Below are positions 34,760-41,481 of a DNA stretch of 64,000 bases, in pieces (the first letter of the stretch is position 1; the number at the start of each line of letters is the position of its first letter). A model generated the notes under the pieces. That model did not search any database, was not told where the DNA came from, and worked only from the letters and a program-made list of their open reading frames with translations. Source of the DNA: JAWPMT01 sp965267435 (GTDB lineage: Bacteria; Bacteroidota; Bacteroidia; Cytophagales; Cyclobacteriaceae). Where the stretch lies: assembly GCA_965267435.1 (NCBI GenBank), contig OZ253960.1, positions 2,666,001 to 2,730,000 on the forward strand, read 5' to 3'. The translations under genes and the position numbers were made by a program.

Positions 34760-35209
34760 TTATACTTCTCCCCACGTAGGAGTCGACTCTGCCTCATCAG
34801 ATTCAACCGAAGCCTCAGCGTCTCCAGGTTCTGCTGCATCTGTATCTGTACCGGTACCGGACGTCTCTGAACTGTCTACGGGCTCTGCACCATCGCCGGA
34901 AGATGGCCAAAGTTCTGTCGTCCCATTAGAATCATTATCCGAATCAGATTCAGCCACTTCACCATCAGCATCGGCGGACTCAGTATCATTCGTGTCAGAA
35001 TCGGAGCCATCAGTTGCTGGATCAGTTTCGAAACCTGAGTCCAGGTCAGTGCCACTTTGAGGATTATGGTCATCGCCACCGACTGTCGTACCGGTGCTTG
35101 ATGTCCTTCGGAAGTTCGTCTCTATTTCTCCTAGTTCATCGTAGGCGCAACCCACGACGACGAAAAGGGCAATAAGAAATATGACGACATTCGTAGTTTT
35201 TTCTTTCAT
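34760..35209 (-). CDS. Highly acidic low-complexity lipoprotein
   Basis: 149 aa from the ATG at 35209; the longer frame adds a basic leader with no function. MKEKTTNVVIFLIALFVVVGC is a lipoprotein signal, Cys21. After NFRRTS the chain has no Lys or Arg at all and is mostly Asp, Glu, Ser, Thr and Gly (for example DSDTNDTESADADGEVAESD), so it is a disordered, strongly acidic tail on a membrane anchor. Function is unknown; cation binding or spacing is possible. Upstream of it is a terminator for the next gene and a candidate small RNA. Confidence 0.6.
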   Translation of the reverse strand: MKEKTTNVVIFLIALFVVVGCAYDELGEIETNFRRTSSTGTTVGGDDHNPQSGTDLDSGFETDPATDGSDSDTNDTESADADGEVAESDSDNDSNGTTELWPSSGDGAEPVDSSETSGTGTDTDAAEPGDAEASVESDEAESTPTWGEV

Positions 35210-35314
35210 GTCACATAGAATTTGGCGAGTTGAACTGTGAAGATAACATTTCTCGGTGGTGATCTGAAATGTTTCGTTCGGAAAACTACGGGGGAATAGG
35301 TGCCGAAAAAGCAC

Positions 35315-35349
35315 AAAAAAAGGCCAATAGTAATGCTATTGACCCTTTT
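35315..35349 (-). terminator. Intrinsic terminator for leftward transcription (after the DUF4230 gene)
   Basis: CAATAG (35325-35330) with CTATTG (35336-35341), extended by AAAAGG/CCTTTT across a small internal loop, runs into a T run on the minus strand. It lies between the DUF4230 gene and the acidic lipoprotein. Confidence 0.6.
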
Positions 35350-35452
35350 CCTTCGCTAATTATCGGCCCTGGAAATAGAAATCACTAATCTATAACCAGC
35401 TGCTAATATAATAATGAATAATAAAATTGCTCTAGAGTAACGATTTTATTCT

Positions 35453-35567
35453 TACATTTACGATACTTTCGAACGAAGGTAAATTATTCATTGATTCACT
35501 GATGTTAAATTTGAGGTGATACTGCAATCCTGGGCACAGGAAGGCAGTATTACCTTTCTTTTTTTAG
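35453..35567 (+). ncRNA. Candidate small RNA, about 100 nt
   Basis: In the 412-base gap 35210-35621, between two leftward genes, the plus strand carries TACATTTA (35453-35460), the same -7 octamer as the padR and first small-RNA promoters. About 50 bases further lies a terminator-like hairpin, GGTGATACTGC (35515-35525) with GCAGTATTACC (35544-35554), one mismatch, followed by TTTCTTTTTTT. No plus-strand gene is near. An early AAGGTAA (35476-35482) can pair with TTACCTT inside the hairpin's 3' arm, which suggests alternative folding. No good -33 box at 19 bases was found (an ATTG at 35426-35429 is 23 bases away), so confidence is moderate. Confidence 0.42.
35515..35565 (+). terminator. Intrinsic terminator on the plus strand, no coding gene before it
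   Basis: 11-base stem with one mismatch (35515-35525 with 35544-35554), 18-base loop, followed by a T-rich run (TTTCTTTTTTT). Only the rightward strand has the T run. Confidence 0.7.
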
Positions 35568-35621
35568 GGCATCCAATCCAGTAAAAGGCGCAATGTGTTG
35601 GCTCAGGAACAACAATATTGT

Positions 35622-36290
35622 TCAGCGCCCTCCGAGACCATCCTCGGGCAACACTTTTTGATTCGAGGGATCAAATGAAACCGTGACTATCCGTCCGGAT
35701 ATTCCTGTCAGCATGGGGGAAAGGAGGCTATGAGCACTTTCTTTGGTCTGCTCCAAAATGCCAGCTTCCATGGCACCATTGCGGATTTCCTCTTCCGCGA
35801 CCTGGTACAGCTCTTGAATGAAGGCTTTCTGCTCTTCTTCACTCATATAGCTGATCTGGAGATCGTAGATCCGGGATTTCTCAAGGTCCACTTTGAAGTA
35901 GCATAGCTCCGGCTCCGGCAGCCTGATGTGTATACTGTCATTGAAAATCTGAACATCAGTCGCCGTGACTTTTGCCAGGTCAATGCAACCTACGGCCGAG
36001 CCCTGACTGATCAACACTGCCTTGGCATCTGGCAGGGGCTTGTATTTGAATAGGCGCAAGTCAATGTAATCACTGATTTTCTTGAGCTCGGTGACCTCCT
36101 GAAAGTTGAATTGGACAAGCTCTACCTTGCCCATCTGTTCTACTTTGGTGAGGACGAGACTCTGATACGTTTCTTTCGATCCCTCCACCCACAGCGAGGA
36201 GGTCTTGTCGGTAATAAAAACCCAAGCCAACACGGCCAGCAGCAAAAGCCATGGCAATAGTCGGAGGATCGCTCTGAGGAGTCCTATCAA
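35622..36290 (-). CDS. DUF4230 domain protein, membrane anchored
   Basis: 222 aa with a TTG start, the only one that keeps the N-terminal helix LLRAILRLLPWLLLLAVLAWVFI. The remainder matches DUF4230: EGSKETYQSLVLTKVEQMGKVELVQFNFQEVTELKK, then AVLISQGSAVGCIDLAKVTATDVQIFNDSIHIRLPEPEL and a C-terminal helical region. The protein is anchored in the inner membrane, with the domain outside. Function is unknown. It is 17 bases after the PhoD-like gene and probably in its operon. Confidence 0.78.
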   Translation of the reverse strand: MIGLLRAILRLLPWLLLLAVLAWVFITDKTSSLWVEGSKETYQSLVLTKVEQMGKVELVQFNFQEVTELKKISDYIDLRLFKYKPLPDAKAVLISQGSAVGCIDLAKVTATDVQIFNDSIHIRLPEPELCYFKVDLEKSRIYDLQISYMSEEEQKAFIQELYQVAEEEIRNGAMEAGILEQTKESAHSLLSPMLTGISGRIVTVSFDPSNQKVLPEDGLGGR

Positions 36291-36307
36291 ATGGAAGTGT
36301 TTTGCGC

Positions 36308-37786
36308 CTAATTTACTGCATCGAAGGAATAGCGGTGCAATAAGTCGCCCTGAGCATTCAAAACCTTTACAATTAGCGAAGGGCTTTCTTGCACAACCGC
36401 TTGTTCGACCAGAACAAACCCTCCGGTGGGCTCCATCTGAATGAACGGCTGCTGCACCAACGCCTCCGGATCCGTGGACTTCGGATCACCGGGTTCCCGG
36501 CCGTAGCGAGCATTTTGACGGACCAGAGCCCCAGTACCGAATTCGTGAATACCGTAGGGTCCAATCGAATGATACTGCCAATGCCGGTCGCCATTGATGA
36601 TGATGAAATTCTCAGTCAGGTTGTTCTCGTCCAACCAATCGAAAAACGCATCTCGCTCATAACGAAAGCCTTTTGTATTGACGTGGTTGTCCCTTTTGTA
36701 AGCATCATCCGGCCCGACTAGGGGTGTTGGGGAAATGAGAATTTTGAAAGGCGCGTCGCTCATGGCAAGGGTACTCTGCAACCACTCTCTTTGCGCCGTC
36801 CCCCACAGCGACTTTTCCGGTCCATCGGGCATGGAATTGGGGCTACGAAAATCTCTGCCCTCCACCAGCCAAACCTGCAAATAGTCGTTGACCTGGACGG
36901 TTTTATACGGCTCACCCACAGGGACCTGTTCACGAAAAGTAGCCATCCCCAACTGATGAGAAGGCTCCGACTGTTTCTCATTGGTCGTATCGGCGTCATT
37001 GAAGCGATAGTCGTGATCGTCCTTCTCCCAAAAAAATGGTACTTGCTCCAGCACCTCCTGTACAATGGGCAACGAAAACTGACGGTGCCATTTGGCTCGA
37101 AGTCCTTCTTGACTGACTGCCGGCAGGTGGTCGTAGTACACATTGTCCCCGGTGGCCGCGACAAACAATGGCTGAAGGTCCTTGATGGTGCGAAATGCCG
37201 GAAACCCATTGGCTCGCTCCCAATCCGACAATGGCGCTACGGTAAACTTGCCGTCCCCTCCTCCACTGGACTTTTCCAACCCGAAGAATCTCTCAAAATG
37301 CATGCAACTCATGATGACGAAAGAGGCTGGCTCGGCAGATCCGTCGCCGGGCAGCGTACGGAAGGTACAGACCTTCCCCGGCGACAATGTAAGCTCGTCC
37401 GCGCCACGCCAAAGGCGGTAGTAGTAGGTAGTATTTGGCTGTAACCGAGGAAAAGATGCCTTTAATATGAAGTCTGTCTCACTATTGACCGCCTTCACCG
37501 CGCTGGAGACCGATTTGTCGAAAGAAGCATCCGATGCCACTTCAAAATAGGCATAGCCCGGCACGCCGGCCACATCATGCTCATCCTGCAACACGAGGGT
37601 GTCGGCGGCGACAAGACGCGACTGTAATAAGGCAGAGGTGCTCGTAACCTCGCCAGACATATTGAGGTGGAGGATTTCATTAGCTGGTTTCTTCTCTGTC
37701 TGGCAGGCGGAGAGCAAAATGAGTCCGACTATGCCGAGGCTAAGTCGGACGAGTGTGAGTCTGGGCAGGAAGAATGGAGTGCGCAT
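36308..37786 (-). CDS. PhoD-like metallophosphatase lipoprotein
   Basis: 492 aa. Signal MRTPFFLPRLTLVRLSLGIVGLILLSAC ends at the lipidated Cys28. A fibronectin-like N-terminal part (SGEVTSTSALLQSRLV...YFEVASD) is the PhoD N domain. The metallophosphatase core has FVIMSCMHFE, FVAATGDNVYYDH, VPFFWEKDDHDYRFND, WLVEGRDFRSPNSMPDGPEKSLWGTAQREWLQS and FIIINGDRHWQYHS, as in PhoD alkaline phosphatases and phosphodiesterases. It should hydrolyse phosphate esters outside the cytoplasm. No Pho box is visible. Confidence 0.85.
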   Translation of the reverse strand: MRTPFFLPRLTLVRLSLGIVGLILLSACQTEKKPANEILHLNMSGEVTSTSALLQSRLVAADTLVLQDEHDVAGVPGYAYFEVASDASFDKSVSSAVKAVNSETDFILKASFPRLQPNTTYYYRLWRGADELTLSPGKVCTFRTLPGDGSAEPASFVIMSCMHFERFFGLEKSSGGGDGKFTVAPLSDWERANGFPAFRTIKDLQPLFVAATGDNVYYDHLPAVSQEGLRAKWHRQFSLPIVQEVLEQVPFFWEKDDHDYRFNDADTTNEKQSEPSHQLGMATFREQVPVGEPYKTVQVNDYLQVWLVEGRDFRSPNSMPDGPEKSLWGTAQREWLQSTLAMSDAPFKILISPTPLVGPDDAYKRDNHVNTKGFRYERDAFFDWLDENNLTENFIIINGDRHWQYHSIGPYGIHEFGTGALVRQNARYGREPGDPKSTDPEALVQQPFIQMEPTGGFVLVEQAVVQESPSLIVKVLNAQGDLLHRYSFDAVN

Positions 37787-37904
37787 GGTGTCAATCTAAT
37801 GAATGCCCTCAACGATAGCATCATCAGGCAACGCGATTGCACCATTTTCAACGGACGCTCAACCAATGGCGGATGGCATTTCGATCGCGATTAGTCCTCG
37901 CTTC

Positions 37905-38066
37905 GCACAATCGCTCGGGCCAGGGATCGCAGTGATACCAGGCATGGGCAAAGCGTGGGTAGCGCGGCCGTGAGCCTGCCTACGGCAAAGGCGGGTAAAA
38001 CGGAGAGCCCGTCGCGTTCGCCGTAGCCTCTGCGAAGGCGACGCGGGCCCCCAGAAAAAGACCAGC
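37905..38066. repeat. Repeat family 3: GC-rich palindromic intergenic element
   Basis: Between the PhoD gene and the molybdenum hydroxylase gene (gap 37787-38068). It contains GGGATCGCAGTGATACCAGGC, a GCCTGCC/AAAGGCGGGT pair, AAAACGGAGAGCCCG, and the hairpin GTCGCGTTCGC (38011-38021) with GCGAAGGCGAC (38032-38042), ten of eleven pairs. The GGGAT-GCAGTG...GAGAGCCCG layout recalls intergenic repeats common in Bacteroidota. Only one copy is seen here. Confidence 0.45.
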
Positions 38067-38068
38067 AC

Positions 38069-40234
38069 TTAAGCCTGACTAAGCGGCATGGACCGCCTCC
38101 TCTCCCCGGTCAATCGATAGATGGCATTAGCGACTGCCGCACCAATCGGGCCTAAAGGTGGCTCGCCCACAGCTCCGGGGCTCTCATCACCCTGCAATAG
38201 CACGACATCAATCTCTTTCGGCGCGTGTGTGAGTCTCGCCATCTCATAAGGACCGTAGATAATGGGCCTCAGCTGGCCATTTTCGATATACATGCGCTCA
38301 TACATCGCACCACTCATGCCCATGACAATACAGCCCTCACACTGGGCCCGTACCTGATCAGGATTGACGGACAATCCCGGATCCATGGCGCAGGTGACCT
38401 TATGCACTTTGATCCTTTCCCCCTCCATCGACACCTCCGCGACCATGGCAACAGGGGTGGCTGCATCGGTGGAAGCGGCAAAGCCCATAGCGACGCCGTC
38501 TTGCGGAGTATCTCTGTAACCGGCCTTATCGGCTGCCGCCTGAATTACGCTCTTGAGGCGTTGGCCGGCTTTATCATCCTGGATGTGTTCGAGTCGGAAC
38601 TGGACAGGATCCTTACCGGCTTGCTCGGCCAGTTCGTCCATGAAACTCTCGATGGCAAAAGTATTGGCCAGCAGCCCAAGGCTACGCCACCAGCTCGTAG
38701 CAAAAGGCAAAGTCACCTTCCATGATACTGCCTGATAGTCGGGTATGGCCCCGTACTGAATCATGCCCCCTCGCCAGGCTCCGAGGTCAGCGCCTAGTAC
38801 CGTTTCCAGGAAACTCGGCAGCATCGGAGAACCCCAGGCAACAGCGCCGCTGGAGACATTGTGTTCCATCGCCAGTATTTTGCCTTCTTGCAGCTTTGCT
38901 TTCAACACGTGATGCGTCGGAGGCCGAAATGTGTCATTCTGAAATTCTTCCTGTCGCTCGTAGAAACACTTCACCGGCTTGCCGACAGCTTTGGAGAGTA
39001 CCGCAGCATAGGTGGCAATCGGCGTATCGAGGCGACCTCCAAATCCTCCGCCCAGGTAAGCCGGAATGATGTTGACATTCTCCTTGTCCAGGCCAAGGCG
39101 ATCTGCTACTTGATCTCTGGTGATGCGCACCACCTGGGTCGACATTTTCACGGTTGCTGTATCTCCCTCAACATGCGCAACGGCTACATGAGGCTCAATC
39201 TGGGCGTGTGCACCTATGGGGCTTTTATATTCGCTGGAGATGACTTCACCAGACTTAAGCACCTTCTCGGCTTTTCCGTTTTTTTGGATGACGTAAGGAT
39301 CCCCTTTCCCCACTTCGATCATGGACTCAATGTCCTGGAGGGTCCACTCCTTGTCCACCTGCCAGTCGACCGCTACCTGTCGCTTGGCGTTGATGGCTTC
39401 AACATAGGAGGTGGCAATCACAGCGGCGAAATCTTCCTCGACTACGACTTTGACCACACCCGGCATACTCTCCGCTTTGCTGGTATCCGCACCTTTGAAC
39501 TTTGCCGCCACCTGTGTCGGTCGGATGATCGCACCATAGAGCATATCCGGCATCTGGGCATCCATACCAAATATTGGCTCACCGAATACCTTATCCTGCA
39601 GGTCTATCCTCGGGACGGGCTGCCCTACTAGCTTGTAGTCTGACAAGTCCTTCAAGGGGGGAGCATCAGGGACGTTCCATTCCGTTACGCCCTGCACAAT
39701 ATCCCCGAAACTCATCGTCTTGGATCCGTCAGTAACGGCTCCGTTCGTGACCTTCAACGTGGAGGGATCGGCTGACATCTTTTTTGCCGCCTCATTTTTA
39801 AGCATCTCGCGCATCGTCGCGCTCAGTTCCCTCAACGGCTGCCAAAGGCCCCTGATCGTCGTGCTACCGCCAGTAGCAAACTGATCGACATTGCCGGAGG
39901 CCGTCTCTGCATGGGCAACTTTGATGGAACTCATGTCCATGTTGAGTTCGTCGGCTGCGATTTGTGCCAAGCTTGTGAAGCTGCCCTGGCCCATTTCCAC
40001 CTTAGGTGAGAACAGGGTGATCTCATTGTCGTCTGTCACCTCGAACCAGATCATCGGATCGCTGACATTGCCCTGGTAGGGACTCTCTCCCGAATCGATG
40101 AATTCATTGATCTGTCGGCGCAGGGGATTGCGAGCGATGTAGCCAGTGACTCCCACACCTACGATCAATCCACCGCCTCCGGCGAGCGTGCGGACCAGGA
40201 ACTTCCTTCTTGAAAACTTCTTCTTGCCTGCCAT
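38069..40234 (-). CDS. Molybdenum hydroxylase large subunit (isoquinoline 1-oxidoreductase beta-like), Tat exported
   Basis: 721 aa. The N-terminus has an SRRKFL twin-arginine motif (residues 8-13) and a hydrophobic Tat core GGGGLIVGVGVTGYIA, so the folded enzyme goes to the periplasm. Aldehyde-oxidase-type molybdopterin domains follow: GNVSDPMIWFEVTDDNEITLFSPKVEMGQGSFTSLAQIAADEL, GGSTTIRGLW, YLGGGFGGRLDTPIATYAAVLSKAVGKPVK and the catalytic Glu in VGEPPLGPIGAAVANAIY. It oxidises N-heterocycles or aldehydes by water-derived hydroxylation. The [2Fe-2S] subunit ends four bases upstream and a cytochrome gene precedes that: one operon. Confidence 0.93.
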   Translation of the reverse strand: MAGKKKFSRRKFLVRTLAGGGGLIVGVGVTGYIARNPLRRQINEFIDSGESPYQGNVSDPMIWFEVTDDNEITLFSPKVEMGQGSFTSLAQIAADELNMDMSSIKVAHAETASGNVDQFATGGSTTIRGLWQPLRELSATMREMLKNEAAKKMSADPSTLKVTNGAVTDGSKTMSFGDIVQGVTEWNVPDAPPLKDLSDYKLVGQPVPRIDLQDKVFGEPIFGMDAQMPDMLYGAIIRPTQVAAKFKGADTSKAESMPGVVKVVVEEDFAAVIATSYVEAINAKRQVAVDWQVDKEWTLQDIESMIEVGKGDPYVIQKNGKAEKVLKSGEVISSEYKSPIGAHAQIEPHVAVAHVEGDTATVKMSTQVVRITRDQVADRLGLDKENVNIIPAYLGGGFGGRLDTPIATYAAVLSKAVGKPVKCFYERQEEFQNDTFRPPTHHVLKAKLQEGKILAMEHNVSSGAVAWGSPMLPSFLETVLGADLGAWRGGMIQYGAIPDYQAVSWKVTLPFATSWWRSLGLLANTFAIESFMDELAEQAGKDPVQFRLEHIQDDKAGQRLKSVIQAAADKAGYRDTPQDGVAMGFAASTDAATPVAMVAEVSMEGERIKVHKVTCAMDPGLSVNPDQVRAQCEGCIVMGMSGAMYERMYIENGQLRPIIYGPYEMARLTHAPKEIDVVLLQGDESPGAVGEPPLGPIGAAVANAIYRLTGERRRSMPLSQA

Positions 40235-40238
40235 GACC

Positions 40239-40715
40239 TTAGGAATTTACAGCGTTACCATTCTGAATCTCCGCGGCCTTCTTGATGGCCTTGCGCATGC
40301 GGTAATAGGTGCCACACCGACAAATGTTGATGATGTGACTATCGATGTCTGCGTCCGTTGGCTCCGGAACTTTGGCGATCAATGCGGCACTGGCCATCAT
40401 AAAACCCGGCTGGCAATAACCACACTGTGGGACGATCTCCTCCATCCACGCCTGCTGCACGGGGTGTGGGGCTTCGGGGGTCCCGAGCCCTTCAATGGTG
40501 GTAACATCGGCGCCCTGAGCATACTTCACGGGAAACGAGCAGGAACGCACGGCCTCTCCGTTGATATGTAGCGTGCACGCGCCGCAGGCCGCCTTTCCAC
40601 AGCCAAACTTGGTGCCTTTCAGGTCCAATACGTCCCTGACTACCCACAGCAGAGGACTGTCTCCATCTACGTCGACAGTCTGCGGCTTTCCATTGATATT
40701 GAATGATATGGTCAT
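40239..40715 (-). CDS. [2Fe-2S] subunit of the molybdenum hydroxylase (IorA-like)
   Basis: 158 aa. N-terminal plant-type cluster: GTKFGCGKAACGACTLHINGEAVRSC; C-terminal helical cluster: CGYCQPGFMMAS and NICRCGTYYRMRKAI. Together these eight Cys bind two [2Fe-2S] clusters, as in xanthine oxidase-type small subunits. No signal peptide, so it travels with the Tat-exported large subunit, as in isoquinoline oxidoreductases. It moves electrons from the molybdenum site to the cytochrome. Confidence 0.95.
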   Translation of the reverse strand: MTISFNINGKPQTVDVDGDSPLLWVVRDVLDLKGTKFGCGKAACGACTLHINGEAVRSCSFPVKYAQGADVTTIEGLGTPEAPHPVQQAWMEEIVPQCGYCQPGFMMASAALIAKVPEPTDADIDSHIINICRCGTYYRMRKAIKKAAEIQNGNAVNS

Positions 40716-40735
40716 GTATGTAAGTTTCTTAAGAT

Positions 40736-41362
40736 TCAGTTGACAGATTCTTCTGGAATGATCGCGCCGGCCTCGATCCAGGCTTTCACGGCGGCAATGT
40801 ATTCGTCTTTTGGCACGGGAGGTAGCTCCCTCGGCTTGCCCTCAGCATCCACTCCCGGCTCCCATGCCCACAGTACCAGTTCATGCTCAGTCAAGTGGTG
40901 CATGATGTCTTCTGCCGAACGATTACCATTGGTCGCCGGATTCATCATCGATTTAGCAATTTCTACTCTCGACAGGCCCTCCCACCTCATGACATGGGGA
41001 GCTAGGGCCCAGTCTGGTGCCCCGGGTACGCCTGAGAAGTTGTTGTTGGACGCCTGGTGGCAGGTATTGCAATTGGTAGCCCCTGATGAATTTATCCTCG
41101 AAATATCAAAACGGTGTGCTCGTCTGGCTTCTGTCTGCTTAGGCACATTGTCAGAGGGGTGGCAATTGACACAGCGCTGATGCGTGAGCACATCCATCAT
41201 CTTGTTGAAAGCAATTTCACTGTCTGAAGGATCTTGCTCGGCCTCAACCTCCGACAGCCTCATATTCGCTTCTACGAGCAATGCATCATCACGATGGGAA
41301 AACAAGGGTACGACGGCGAAAAGCACCAGAAAGGCGGAGAGTAAGGGCAGGTATCGTTTCAT
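40736..41362 (-). CDS. Dihaem c-type cytochrome, electron acceptor of the molybdenum hydroxylase
   Basis: 208 aa. Signal peptide MKRYLPLLSAFLVLFAVVPLFS. Two haem sites, CVNCH (Cys64-His68) and CNTCH (Cys98-His102), lie in a ~60-residue N-terminal half; the C-terminal half (RVEIAKSMMNPATNGNRSAEDIMHHLTEHELVLWAWEPG) is specific to isoquinoline-oxidoreductase-associated cytochromes. First gene of the operon, 20 bases before the [2Fe-2S] subunit. It should pass electrons from the hydroxylase to the respiratory chain in the periplasm. Confidence 0.88.
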   Translation of the reverse strand: MKRYLPLLSAFLVLFAVVPLFSHRDDALLVEANMRLSEVEAEQDPSDSEIAFNKMMDVLTHQRCVNCHPSDNVPKQTEARRAHRFDISRINSSGATNCNTCHQASNNNFSGVPGAPDWALAPHVMRWEGLSRVEIAKSMMNPATNGNRSAEDIMHHLTEHELVLWAWEPGVDAEGKPRELPPVPKDEYIAAVKAWIEAGAIIPEESVN

Positions 41363-41481
41363 AGTTTTAGTGTGTAGTAAGTACTCACTTACTATTTATA
41401 ACTCACTCTAAAACTATCGCAACTTGTGCTCTTATCCCAGAATACCTCCAGATTTTATGGACAAGACCTGGCGCGTCTGTT

